64,000 nucleotides of DNA from JBBTTE01 sp038064375 (lineage in GTDB: Bacteria > Patescibacteriota > Saccharimonadia > Saccharimonadales > UBA4665): positions 372,001 through 436,000 of the forward strand of contig JBBTTF010000001.1 of the NCBI GenBank assembly GCA_038064375.1, read 5' to 3'. Below the pieces are notes generated by a model. The model searched no databases and was not told where the DNA came from. It saw nothing but the letters and a program-made list of their open reading frames with translations. Each line of letters opens with the position of its first letter. Within the stretch, counting starts at the first letter, position 1. Shown here piece after piece: positions 16,959-23,815 of the stretch. Made by a program: the position numbers and the translations under genes.

Positions 16959-17099
16959 ATGGGTAAACCAAAGAAGCGAACAAGCCCTCGTAAGACCGGC
17001 ACCCGCCGAAGTCACTTGGTGCTTAAGCTGGCCCGCAAAGTCAACGGCAAGTCACCGGTCAAGATTCGCACCACTAAGCGCGAATCTGCCAAAGTGTAG
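16959..17099 (+). CDS. rpmF: 50S ribosomal protein L32
   Basis: This 46-residue, strongly basic protein starts M-G-K-P-K-K-R-T-S and continues R-K-T-G-T-R-R-S-H, matching the N-terminal half of L32 (usual form x-V-P-K-R-K-T-S-x-x-R-x-x-x-R-R-x-H). It lacks the zinc-binding cysteines found in some L32 proteins. Its position immediately before nusB, within an information-processing operon and behind a good promoter, fits a ribosomal protein. At 46 residues it is shorter than typical L32 (~55-60), as often seen in CPR ribosomal proteins. Confidence 0.85.
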   Translation: MGKPKKRTSPRKTGTRRSHLVLKLARKVNGKSPVKIRTTKRESAKV

Positions 17100-17128
17100 C
17101 CCCTAGTACCACGAAGGAATTTAACAAT

Positions 17129-17662
17129 ATGGCCTCGAATCGTCACCTCGGTCGAATTATCGCTCTCCAAACTCTCTACGAGCAAGAGTTACGGCTAGAA
17201 GCTGCCGACAAAAGCTTCGATTCTAAAGAGGTTTTGGATCGCAATGTCGCCCGCTACAAGGAGATGATTGACGATGTGCCATTCATTCAGCAGCTAGTTG
17301 CCGGTGTCACTAAGCAGGCTCCTGAGTTAGATGCGACCTTGCAGCCAGTTGCACCAGAGTGGCCAATTGATCAGATCGCCCGTATGGATCGCTTGGTACT
17401 ACGCATCGGTCTATACGAACTTCAGAACGAAGCCGATGTACCGCCCAAGGTGGTTATCAATGAGGCAGTTGAGCTTGCCAAGGCCTTTGGTGGTGATAAT
17501 TCATCTAAGTTTATCAACGGTGTTCTTGGCACCTTGCTACGACAGCAAGAAGCCGACAAGCCAGCAGCCAAGGCTGCAAAGAAGCCAGCCGTGGCCAAAA
17601 AAGCACCAGCCAAGAAGACTTCCGTAAAAAAACCAACTGCCAAGAAAACAACTAAGAAGTAA
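17129..17662 (+). CDS. nusB: Transcription antitermination protein NusB with basic tail
   Basis: NusB binds boxA RNA with S10 and supports rRNA antitermination. The all-helical NusB domain covers residues ~1-142, with the opening R-I-I-A-L-Q-T-L-Y-E-Q-E and the late V-V-I-N-E-A-V-E-L-A-K-A-F-G block that ends in F-I-N-G-V-L-G. A tail of about 35 residues follows, built almost only of Lys, Ala, Pro and Thr, resembling a histone H1-type C-terminus. The tail is not part of normal NusB and probably adds nonspecific nucleic-acid binding. It is preceded by GAAGGAA before the ATG. Confidence 0.92.
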   Translation: MASNRHLGRIIALQTLYEQELRLEAADKSFDSKEVLDRNVARYKEMIDDVPFIQQLVAGVTKQAPELDATLQPVAPEWPIDQIARMDRLVLRIGLYELQNEADVPPKVVINEAVELAKAFGGDNSSKFINGVLGTLLRQQEADKPAAKAAKKPAVAKKAPAKKTSVKKPTAKKTTKK

Positions 17663-17673
17663 GGTAATAAGAA

Positions 17674-18174
17674 GTGCAGAGACCCAAACCAATACAAGGC
17701 ATCAAAAAACTGGCGCTCAAGCGACGTCCAGTGATTGATGAGGTTGTCCGCGAGACCACTTCTGGCGGCATAGTTTTTAGGCGTCATGCCAAGACTAAAG
17801 AGGTTCAGATCTTGCTGATGCAAGACGCCAAGAACCGCTGGACTATACCTAAGGGTCACGTTGAGCCGGGCGAAGAGCCAAAGGGTACGGCTGAGCGCGA
17901 GATTCGCGAAGAGACCGGACTTAAGGAGATGAAAGTTCACAGTTGGCTAGGCAAAGTTAACTTCCGCTACCGACGTAACCATACTTTGGTGCTGATGACG
18001 ATGCATATCTATCTGGTGGAAGGTTTGGGTGAAAGTGACAAGCTACATCCCGAGGACTGGCTCAACGACATCAAGTGGCTGCCAGCCAGCGAAGCCGTCG
18101 ACAAGATTGCTTATGACGATATTGGTAAGATAATTCTGCTTGGCATGAAGAAGATTCGAGAAGGCAAGCTATAA
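17674..18174 (+). CDS. Nudix hydrolase
   Basis: A complete Nudix box is visible: G-x5-E-x7-R-E-I-R-E-E-T-G-L, starting at the G of K-G-H-V-E-P-G near residue 67. These enzymes cleave nucleoside diphosphates linked to another group, using Mg bound by the box glutamates. At 166 residues with an N-terminal basic extension it resembles the diadenosine-polyphosphate or NTP-cleaving group, but the substrate is unknown. Translation starts at GTG 17674, shortly after the nusB stop. The next gene rnc starts 3 nt after the stop. Confidence 0.92.
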   Translation: MQRPKPIQGIKKLALKRRPVIDEVVRETTSGGIVFRRHAKTKEVQILLMQDAKNRWTIPKGHVEPGEEPKGTAEREIREETGLKEMKVHSWLGKVNFRYRRNHTLVLMTMHIYLVEGLGESDKLHPEDWLNDIKWLPASEAVDKIAYDDIGKIILLGMKKIREGKL

Positions 18175-18177
18175 GTC

Positions 18178-18888
18178 ATGGATAATTCTGCATACCTCGC
18201 TTTTGCAGCAGATAAGTTAAAGGTCACCTTCAACGACATCAATCTGTTGATCACGGCCTTTACGCACCGCTCTTATCTCAACGAGCACAAAAAGACGGTC
18301 AAAGAGCACAACGAGCGACTGGAGTTTCTTGGCGACGCTGTTCTCGAGCTGGTAGTCACAGAGTATCTTTATACCAACTATTCTGAGCCCGAGGGTGTTT
18401 TGACCAACTGGCGTAGTAGTTTGGTCAGGACCGAAAGTATCGGCGCAGCTGCTGCCAAGTTTGAGTTTGAACCTATGCTGCGACTCAGTCGTGGTGAAAA
18501 GCGTGGCTCTGATCGAGCTCGTGCTCAGATCTTGGCCAATAGCTTTGAGGCTGTTGTCGGTGCTATTTATCTTGATCAAGGCTATGATGTTGCCAAAGGC
18601 TTCCTAACGGCTAGTATTCTGAGCACTTTTGAAGAGATTTTGAGCAGTGGATCGTGGATGGACTCCAAGTCGCACCTGCAAGAACTCGCCCAAAGCCAAG
18701 AGACTGCCACCCCCGTTTATAAGGTCATGAATGAGGACGGCCCAGACCACGATAAGACCTTCACAGTTGGCGTTTACGTTAACGATAAGTTGCGTGGACA
18801 GGGAACTGGTCCGAGCAAGCAAGCTGCTCAGCAGAAGGCTGCTGAGGCCGCGCTCATATACTACGAGCAGGCCGATAAGACCGATTAG
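18178..18888 (+). CDS. rnc: Ribonuclease III
   Basis: RNase III cuts double-stranded RNA, including the rRNA precursor stems. The signature E-R-L-E-F-L-G-D-A-V-L-E-L lies near residues 42-54, and the second acidic pair (E near residue 122 in N-S-F-E-A-V-V-G-A-I-Y-L-D) is intact. A C-terminal double-stranded RNA binding domain follows from about residue 158, with the K-Q-A-A-Q-Q-K-A-A-E-A-A-L block. The length of 236 is typical. It is the last gene of the rpmF operon; the rpsP promoter begins 2 nt after its stop. Confidence 0.96.
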   Translation: MDNSAYLAFAADKLKVTFNDINLLITAFTHRSYLNEHKKTVKEHNERLEFLGDAVLELVVTEYLYTNYSEPEGVLTNWRSSLVRTESIGAAAAKFEFEPMLRLSRGEKRGSDRARAQILANSFEAVVGAIYLDQGYDVAKGFLTASILSTFEEILSSGSWMDSKSHLQELAQSQETATPVYKVMNEDGPDHDKTFTVGVYVNDKLRGQGTGPSKQAAQQKAAEAALIYYEQADKTD

Positions 18889-18890
18889 GT

Positions 18891-18919
18891 TTGACAACAG
18901 AGGCGCTTATCTGTAAAAT
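18891..18919 (+). promoter_or_regulatory. Promoter of rpsP
   Basis: A consensus TTGACA (18891-18896), a 17 bp spacer and TAAAAT (18914-18919). It starts only 2 nt after the rnc stop codon. The leader is about 53 nt and contains AGGAAGAAAAGAG (18954-18966) upstream of the ATG at 18979. Confidence 0.8.
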
Positions 18920-18978
18920 AGCAAGCATTGTATTTAGCAACCTATAAGTTTTAGGAAGAAAAGAGCACAGATAGATAT

Positions 18979-19542
18979 ATGATAGTTATTCGCATGCAAC
19001 GTACCGGCCGCAAAGGACACGCTATGTTCCGTGTAGTCGTTCAAGATTCACGACAGGCTCCTACTAGTGGCAAGGTTGTTGCCCGTCTTGGTAGCTTTGA
19101 CCCGCACACCAAAGCAACCATTCTTGATAAAGAAAAGGCAGCTTTCTATCTTGAGCACGGTGCTCAGCCATCACCTCGCGTTGTTCGCTTGCTTACGGCC
19201 GAAGGCGTTAAGCTACCATCATGGGTTAAGCAGCCAGCTGATAAAGAGCGTGTTACTCGTAACGCTGACAAGCGCCGCAGTACTCGTCCTGAAGAACCTG
19301 TAGAAGAAGTCGCTGAGGCTACAGCAGAAGAAGCTGTTGCAGAAGTCGCAGCCGAGACCCCAGAGGAAGCTCCAGCCGCTGAAGCTGTCGAAGAAGCTCC
19401 CGTCGAAGTCGAAGAAGATGTAGAAACTCCAGCTGAAGAACCAGTTGTCGAGTCCGAAGAAGCTGCTGAGCCAGCAGCTGAAACCCCTGAAGCCCCTGCC
19501 GAGGAAGCACCAGCTGAAGACGAAGAAACCAAGACTGCTTAG
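18979..19542 (+). CDS. rpsP: 30S ribosomal protein S16 with long acidic tail
   Basis: The first ~85 residues are S16: I-R-M-Q-R-T-G-R-K-G-H-A-M-F-R-V-V at the start, then G-S-F-D-P-H-T-K and the A-Q-P-S-P-R-V-V-R-L-L block. S16 is an early 30S assembly protein that binds 16S rRNA. After a short basic linker come about 95 residues composed almost wholly of Glu, Ala, Pro and Val. The total of 187 residues is more than twice the normal length. The tail is strongly negative and low in complexity and would project from the ribosome surface. Its DNA has many near-repeats of GAAGAAGC and GCTGAAGA type. Confidence 0.95.
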   Translation: MIVIRMQRTGRKGHAMFRVVVQDSRQAPTSGKVVARLGSFDPHTKATILDKEKAAFYLEHGAQPSPRVVRLLTAEGVKLPSWVKQPADKERVTRNADKRRSTRPEEPVEEVAEATAEEAVAEVAAETPEEAPAAEAVEEAPVEVEEDVETPAEEPVVESEEAAEPAAETPEAPAEEAPAEDEETKTA

Positions 19543-19586
19543 TCAGTCGAACGAAAACTTCACAATAAAGCACTAGTAGAGTTTGT

Positions 19587-19616
19587 TATAATTGATGTAA
19601 GTACGGGAGTACTTTT
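19587..19616 (+). promoter_or_regulatory. khpA -10 box with a hairpin at the predicted transcript 5' end
   Basis: TATAAT (19587-19592) is followed by AAGTAC-GGGA-GTACTT (19599-19614), a 6 bp hairpin ending in TTTT. The expected start base is about 19599, so the mRNA would begin with this stem-loop. It could protect the 5' end or attenuate transcription. No good -35 box is seen. Confidence 0.55.
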
Positions 19617-19645
19617 AATAAACTAACTGACGAGGAGTCTGTCAC

Positions 19646-20143
19646 ATGAGTGAAATTGATCAACAGTTTATAGAGTACGTAGTAAAGTCTCTAGTCGGCA
19701 ATCCTGATGCCGTCCAAATCGAACGTCGTATCGACGAGAAGGGCGTTTTGCTCGAGCTAACCGTCGACCCAGAAGATCTAGGCCGTGTAATCGGTAAGCG
19801 CGGCGCTACTGCCCAGTCATTGAGAACTCTTTTACGTGCGCTTGGCACCAAGAACGACGCACGCTACAACCTAAAGATTATAGACAATGGTCCACTAGAC
19901 CACGCTGGATCTAGTAGCTCAAGCGACGACAATGCTCAGCCCGCAGATGACGCCACTGATGCACCCGCACCAGCACCAGAAGAAGAGCCAGTCGCTGAAG
20001 TCCCAGCTGAGGCTCCAGTTGAAGAGCCAGCCGCACCAGTACAGCCAGAGGAGCCAGCCGCTCCAACTGAAGAAGATCAGGCCAGTGACCGTTTGCGCCG
20101 AACCCGCGCTGAGCTAGCCGATCTCGACGACCTAGACGTCTAA
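19646..20143 (+). CDS. khpA: KhpA-like KH-domain RNA-binding protein with acidic tail
   Basis: The first ~78 residues form a KhpA/YlqC KH domain: E-Y-V-V-K-S-L-V-G-N-P-D at the start and the RNA-binding loop V-I-G-K-R-G-A-T-A-Q-S-L near residues 50-61. KhpA proteins bind RNA with KhpB and sit between rpsP and rimM/trmD in many genomes, as here. Residues ~85-145 are an Asp/Glu/Pro/Ala-rich acidic stretch like that of S16, then a basic R-L-R-R-T-R end. The normal length is about 75-85, so half of this 165-residue protein is tail. GACGAGGAG precedes the ATG. Confidence 0.9.
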   Translation: MSEIDQQFIEYVVKSLVGNPDAVQIERRIDEKGVLLELTVDPEDLGRVIGKRGATAQSLRTLLRALGTKNDARYNLKIIDNGPLDHAGSSSSSDDNAQPADDATDAPAPAPEEEPVAEVPAEAPVEEPAAPVQPEEPAAPTEEDQASDRLRRTRAELADLDDLDV

Positions 20144-20148
20144 AGCAC

Positions 20149-20177
20149 TTGAAAGCACCTGATGCATCAGGTATAGT
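20149..20177 (+). promoter_or_regulatory. Promoter with a perfect 16 bp palindrome as spacer (putative operator)
   Basis: TTGAAA (20149-20154), a 17 bp spacer and TATAGT (20172-20177). The palindrome ACCTGATGCATCAGGT (20157-20172) fills the spacer and is perfectly symmetric. A dimeric regulator bound there would compete with RNA polymerase. It points away from khpA toward the short structured region that ends at the terminator at 20266-20296. Confidence 0.7.
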
Positions 20178-20183
20178 AATTCC

Positions 20184-20296
20184 CGGTTAATTAGACAGAC
20201 TTAAAAGCAAAAACAAACAAGCTCTTTGCGAGCATCATATAGATGAGAGCTTTATGTGACCGCGACAACCCCCTAATACGGGGTTGTTTTGGTTTT
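20184..20296 (+). ncRNA. Putative small regulatory RNA, about 113 nt
   Basis: The region begins about 7 nt after a -10 box and ends at an intrinsic terminator, with no convincing open frame inside. Two mutually exclusive pairings are visible: a small hairpin GCTC-TTTGC-GAGC (20221-20233), or a larger one in which GCTCT (20221-20225) and CATC pair with GATG-AGAGC (ending at 20250), leaving a 7 nt bulge. An ATG at 20243 opens a frame that reads through the terminator, which argues against a protein. I do not recognise an Rfam-type family. The assignment rests on promoter plus terminator. Confidence 0.5.
20266..20296 (+). terminator. Intrinsic terminator
   Basis: A 7 bp stem, CAACCCC (20266-20272) / GGGGTTG (20280-20286), loop CTAATAC, followed by TTTTGGTTTT. 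It lies just before the convergent 20300-20806 gene end. Confidence 0.85.
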
Positions 20297-20299
20297 AGG

Positions 20300-20806
20300 C
20301 TATATGAGCTGCGCCGGTGTTACTGGTTCTACATGGAACTGTGCGAATACAATATCTGGGCCTTCGTATGCTGGCTGAGCTCTAAGCTCAAAGCCTGCTA
20401 TCACATAGCCAGTACCAGAAGCGCCTTCGTTAAGATCGGCTAATGCTTGTCGCTGACTTTCGAGCCCTAGAAGCGGATCTTTTTGATGTTCGTAACTCCT
20501 TGATGCCAGATCGTAGTACCATATTGCTTTATGCGTAGTGTTGAGCTCGTGCATCATATCTCCGCCAGCATCGCGGGACTCAACGGCTTTGGTGACTATT
20601 CTCTGACCCGTTTTTTGGGCACGTACCTGTCGTTTTTGGGCTAGTCGAATGACCTCCGCCTCTCGTCTGTGAGTTTGCTTGTCTTGGCGGTTAAGTTTTT
20701 TGCCTGCACTAAACTGACTCGCTTCAATAGCGACTTCGCATTGTTCGCCAAAACTTAGCTCTGGTGTAACATGAGAACTACCAAGGATTCCGTTGAACGC
20801 AGGCAT
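20300..20806 (-). CDS. Hypothetical protein, 168 aa
   Basis: I do not recognise this protein. It is soluble, 168 residues, with a very basic helical centre (K-K-L-N-R-Q-D-K-Q-T-H-R-R-E-A-E, then R-L-A-Q-K-R-Q-V-R-A-Q-K) at about residues 36-67 that could contact nucleic acid or form a coiled coil. A more neutral C-terminal part follows. It lies where rimM would be expected between khpA and trmD but shows no RimM features. It is divergent from trmD, and the intergenic stretch contains an inverted repeat that may regulate either gene. Confidence 0.65.
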   Translation of the reverse strand: MPAFNGILGSSHVTPELSFGEQCEVAIEASQFSAGKKLNRQDKQTHRREAEVIRLAQKRQVRAQKTGQRIVTKAVESRDAGGDMMHELNTTHKAIWYYDLASRSYEHQKDPLLGLESQRQALADLNEGASGTGYVIAGFELRAQPAYEGPDIVFAQFHVEPVTPAQLI

Positions 20807-20849
20807 TATAGCTCCTAATCCACCCCTACTATTGATTGTTGATTATGAT

Positions 20850-20867
20850 ACCAAATAAACATTTGGT
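20850..20867. promoter_or_regulatory. Inverted repeat between the divergent 20300-20806 gene and trmD
   Basis: ACCAAAT-AAAC-ATTTGGT is a perfect 7 bp inverted repeat with a 4 nt centre, 24-41 nt before the trmD ATG. It has the geometry of an operator. Confidence 0.5.
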
Positions 20868-20890
20868 CAATATAGATGTAGAATGTGTAG

Positions 20891-21535
20891 ATGAAGATTC
20901 AGATTATTACTCTCTTTCCGGAGATGTTCGACGGTGTTCTGGGCAACAGCATGCTCTGGAAGGCTAGCGATAAGGGCATTGTCAGCTACGAAACAATTGA
21001 TCTGCGTCAGTTTGGCCTAGGGCCACGCCGGCAGGTCGATGACACCCCCTACGGCGGCGGTGACGGTATGCTGATGATGATCGAGCCATTAGTTGCTGCG
21101 ATCGAGCATGCCAAGGCTAATGATCCTAGCGCCAAGGTGTTCTTGCCAACACCTCGCGGTAAGTTGTACAAGCAGTCCGATGCCAAGCGACTGGCAGCCG
21201 ATGGCGGCGGTCTTATAATTATCTGTCCGCGCTACGAAGGTTATGATGAGCGTGTCACTAAATGGGTTGATGAGAGCTTCTGCATCGGCAATTACGTCCT
21301 TACGGGCGGGGAACTGCCGGCGATGGTGCTAGTAGACTCAGTCGTCCGCCTGCTGCCGGGTGTCCTTGGTGGCGAGAACTCGGCTGAGATTGAATCCTTC
21401 CAGCAAGACGACGAAAGCATCGAGTTCCCGCAGTACACAAGACCCGAAGAGTTCCAAGGCATGAAAGTCCCTGACGTTCTGCTAAGTGGACATCATGCCG
21501 AAATCGAAAAATGGCGCCAATCAAAGGTGCAGTAA
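20891..21535 (+). CDS. trmD: tRNA (guanine-N1)-methyltransferase TrmD
   Basis: TrmD methylates G37 of tRNAs next to the anticodon and so prevents frameshifting. Clear family blocks are I-T-L-F-P-E-M-F-D near the start, P-Y-G-G-G-D-G-M-L-M, the knotted SAM site with C-P-R-Y-E-G-Y-D-E-R-V, I-G-N-Y-V-L-T-G-G-E-L-P-A, and the C-terminal Y-T-R-P and L-L-S-G-H-H-A-E-I blocks. At 214 residues it is near the usual 230-250. A TAGAAT box (20879-20884) ends 6 nt before the ATG, predicting a leaderless mRNA. It abuts the convergent kinase gene with no gap. Confidence 0.96.
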   Translation: MKIQIITLFPEMFDGVLGNSMLWKASDKGIVSYETIDLRQFGLGPRRQVDDTPYGGGDGMLMMIEPLVAAIEHAKANDPSAKVFLPTPRGKLYKQSDAKRLAADGGGLIIICPRYEGYDERVTKWVDESFCIGNYVLTGGELPAMVLVDSVVRLLPGVLGGENSAEIESFQQDDESIEFPQYTRPEEFQGMKVPDVLLSGHHAEIEKWRQSKVQ

Positions 21536-22285
21536 TTACTGCACCTGAGCTAAAAGCTTAACGGTAAACTGGGTTCCACGGCGCCTTGAGCTGCTGACTT
21601 TGATAGAGCCATGAAAGTCGCGTGTTACGTATTCGCGCACTATCGATAATCCAATTCCGAGTCCACGCCCGGAGTGGCCTTTTGTCGTGTAGAAAGGCTC
21701 AAAGAGATGAGGTAGCTCGAGCGCGGGTATGCCTTTGCCCCAGTCCGTGACGCGGATCGTAAGCCAGTGCCGATTTTTGGATATGTTAACTCTTACTAAC
21801 GAGGCTTGGTCATAGTTGCCATCCTCACTATATGCATCAATCGCATTAAGTATAAGGTTTGCCACCAAGTGTTGGAACTTAACTGGATCACCATAAAGCT
21901 TACAGTCTGGGACTGCATCTATCTCAAGACTTACTCCAGATTTTTTTGCCATCGGTAGCACTATTCGTTTTAGTTGATCTAGCTGTGGCTTAATAGAAAA
22001 GCTAGTCACGTTGCCTTGATGTCTGACTTGCTGCCGAGCTGACTCCACATAACGTCGGAGTATTTGCATGTCCCGTTTGAGATGAGTGATTGTGGGTGAC
22101 TGCTGGTCACTAAGCTCGAGGTGTAACAATGCCGCACTCAAAGGATTGCTGATTTCATGAAGTAAGGTGGCGCTGAGTCTTCCTAGTTCGGCAAAGTGCT
22201 GGAGTTCGTGCAGCTTTTCAGTGCTGGCCTGTAAGTCTACCAAGTCTGAGAATGACTTTTCTTTAAAGGCAAGCTTTAGCACCAT
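21536..22285 (-). CDS. Soluble sensor histidine kinase (no membrane or sensor domain visible)
   Basis: The phospho-acceptor region is A-T-L-L-H-E-I-S-N-P-L with His43. The ATPase part shows the N-box L-I-L-N-A-I-D-A, the G1 box D-W-G-K-G-I-P, F-box F-E-P-F-Y-T-T-K and G2 box G-L-G-I-G-L-S-I-V. At 249 residues it is only the catalytic core plus a ~35-residue N-terminal helix; there is no membrane segment or PAS domain. It must sense an internal signal or use a partner. It starts 3 nt after the response regulator gene and ends directly against trmD. Confidence 0.93.
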   Translation of the reverse strand: MVLKLAFKEKSFSDLVDLQASTEKLHELQHFAELGRLSATLLHEISNPLSAALLHLELSDQQSPTITHLKRDMQILRRYVESARQQVRHQGNVTSFSIKPQLDQLKRIVLPMAKKSGVSLEIDAVPDCKLYGDPVKFQHLVANLILNAIDAYSEDGNYDQASLVRVNISKNRHWLTIRVTDWGKGIPALELPHLFEPFYTTKGHSGRGLGIGLSIVREYVTRDFHGSIKVSSSRRRGTQFTVKLLAQVQ

Positions 22286-22288
22286 GTC

Positions 22289-22999
22289 TTATTCCCGATC
22301 ACTTGCGACAACTTGCATAGACTCTAGTCTGTATCCGAGACCATGCACGGTTTTGATGAGGTTATTAGCGAAGGGCCTATCTATCTTGTCGCGCAGGCTT
22401 TTAATATGAACATCGACAGTGTTTGTCCAGATTGTATCCGCTCCCTGCCATGCATAGCGCGTCAGCGCATTGCGGGTTACGACTGTGCCAGCATGCTCCA
22501 TAAGGCACTCTAGCAAAGCAAATTCCTTCCGCCGAAGAGTGATCTCTATGCCATCTCGGGTTACATGAAATGTGTGTCGATCAAGTGATACGTCGCCAAC
22601 ATTAAGTTGTCGTAATGTTTTGACCTGACCTTGGGTGGTCCTGTGAAGTACGCGCAACCTAGCCTTGAGCTCGCCTAGGCTGAATGGCTTTGTTAGGTAG
22701 TCATTTGCACCAGCATCGAGCAAGTTAATCTTGCTCATGACATGGCTATCACCCGACAAAATTAAAATCGGGGCGCTGAGGCCCCGATCGCGTAGTTGCC
22801 GGCAAACCATAATGCCGGTCATGTCTGGGAGGTTGAGGTCGAGAATGATGACATCAAAGTTATCGGTGTCGACTTTGTAGAGTGCAAGTTGTCCGGTTGC
22901 AGCCACTTCGACGTCATGGCTGCTCCGCAGTGCTTGCACCAAGGCGGTGGAAATACTGCGGTCATCTTCGATTAGTAAGGTCTTTGGTAGCGTTTGCAT
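22289..22999 (-). CDS. OmpR/PhoB-family response regulator
   Basis: The receiver domain (residues ~6-120) has the acidic pocket E-D-D near residue 11, the phospho-acceptor Asp54 in V-I-I-L-D-L-N-L-P-D and the switch lysine in Y-L-T-K-P-F. A winged-helix DNA-binding domain covers ~130-230, with L-R-R-K-E-F-A-L-L-E-C-L and T-V-D-V-H-I-K-S-L-R-D-K. I place the start at the ATG at 22999 (M-Q-T-L-P-K), not at the upstream in-frame ATG at 23020, because AATAAT/TAATTA boxes lie 5-7 nt before it. It forms an operon with the downstream kinase. Confidence 0.94.
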   Translation of the reverse strand: MQTLPKTLLIEDDRSISTALVQALRSSHDVEVAATGQLALYKVDTDNFDVIILDLNLPDMTGIMVCRQLRDRGLSAPILILSGDSHVMSKINLLDAGANDYLTKPFSLGELKARLRVLHRTTQGQVKTLRQLNVGDVSLDRHTFHVTRDGIEITLRRKEFALLECLMEHAGTVVTRNALTRYAWQGADTIWTNTVDVHIKSLRDKIDRPFANNLIKTVHGLGYRLESMQVVASDRE

Positions 23000-23100
23000 G
23001 ATGCTAATTATTGCGCACAAACATTAAAAAACTATTAAATCACCAGTTTTTGCAATATTAACAAATTATGGTAAAAAAGTCCATACTTTTTACGTCAGTG

Positions 23101-23697
23101 TTATTTGGAGTCGAAACGAGACTGAACTTCGTGCCAGTTCACCACATGCCACCATGCCTTGATATAGTCGGCGCGCTTGTAGGTGTAATCGAGGTAGTAG
23201 GCGTGTTCCCAGACGTCTAAGCCTAGCAATGGGGCAGGTCCGCCGCTATTGAGAGGGGAATCTTGGTTAGGTGTAGTAACAATTGATAGGTCTGGCTGTA
23301 GCCATGCCCAGCCGCTGCCAAATACTCCAAGAGCCTGTGTCTCAAAGGCGTCCATAAAGCTCTGATAATCACCGTACTTCGCCTTAAGAGCGTCGGCTAG
23401 AGCGCCAGTGGGCTCAACACCGCCGTCTGGGGACATAAACTTCCAGAACAGAGTGTGATTGTAGTGCCCGCCGCCGTGATTGCGGACAACGGAGCGGACC
23501 GATTCTGGCACGGCGTCGAGGTTGCTAATAAGCTCTTCTAGGGATTTGCCAGCTAACTCGGGGGTCTTGTCGATAGCGCCATTTAACTTATCAACGTAAG
23601 TTTGGTGGTGCTTGCTGTGATGCAGCTCCATAATGTCTTTACTAATGTATTTGCCAAATGCATCGTAGCCGTAATCTAGGTCAGGTAGTGTGAACAT
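23101..23697 (-). CDS. sodA: Superoxide dismutase (Fe/Mn family)
   Basis: SOD converts superoxide to oxygen and hydrogen peroxide. The four metal ligands fit the family: His26 in H-H-S-K-H-H-Q-T-Y-V, His81 in H-Y-N-H-T-L-F-W, and Asp161 and His165 in D-V-W-E-H-A-Y-Y-L-D-Y. The length of 198 is normal, and no signal peptide is present, so it acts in the cytoplasm. Mn, Fe or cambialistic use cannot be settled from these motifs. Its presence fits the quinol oxidase encoded further on. The promoter and ribosome site carry inverted repeats. Confidence 0.96.
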   Translation of the reverse strand: MFTLPDLDYGYDAFGKYISKDIMELHHSKHHQTYVDKLNGAIDKTPELAGKSLEELISNLDAVPESVRSVVRNHGGGHYNHTLFWKFMSPDGGVEPTGALADALKAKYGDYQSFMDAFETQALGVFGSGWAWLQPDLSIVTTPNQDSPLNSGGPAPLLGLDVWEHAYYLDYTYKRADYIKAWWHVVNWHEVQSRFDSK

Positions 23698-23710
23698 TTA
23701 GGATTCCTAA
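23698..23710 (-). promoter_or_regulatory. Palindrome covering the sodA ribosome binding site
   Basis: TTAGGA-A-TCCTAA on the minus strand lies directly against the sodA ATG (23697) and includes the AGGA Shine-Dalgarno sequence. Pairing of the arms, or binding of a dimer, would hide the ribosome site. Confidence 0.5.
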
Positions 23711-23723
23711 TCTTTATCTACTA

Positions 23724-23752
23724 ATTCTAAGCCGAAACCTTTCGATAGTCCA
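23724..23752 (-). promoter_or_regulatory. sodA promoter with an inverted repeat in the spacer
   Basis: On the minus strand TGGACT (23752-23747), a 17 bp spacer and TAGAAT (23729-23724). The spacer holds CGAAA-GG-TTTCG (23733-23744). Confidence 0.6.
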
Positions 23753-23775
23753 CCATAAACCATCTCCATAAATTG

Positions 23776-23805
23776 TTGGCACTATAAGCAAAATAGTGGT
23801 ATTAT
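23776..23805 (+). promoter_or_regulatory. Promoter of the 23816-24952 gene
   Basis: TTGGCA (23776-23781), an 18 bp spacer and TATTAT (23800-23805). The ATG at 23816 is 10 nt after the -10 box, so the leader is only a few bases and has no Shine-Dalgarno sequence. Confidence 0.65.
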
Positions 23806-23815
23806 CTCTTATTAT

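Noticed and set aside
19164..19573. Antisense frames with Ser/Ala- or Leu/Gln-rich repeats opposite rpsP
   Set aside because: They are the complement of the repetitive Glu/Ala/Pro codons of the S16 tail and have no start signals.
19587..19616. Riboswitch in front of khpA
   Set aside because: Only one 6 bp hairpin is present; too simple for a ligand-binding RNA, so it was listed as a 5' end stem-loop.
20243..20443. A 66-codon plus-strand frame beginning at ATG 20243
   Set aside because: It reads through the intrinsic terminator at 20266-20296 and then antisense through the 20300-20806 gene; low-complexity Cys/Trp-rich product.
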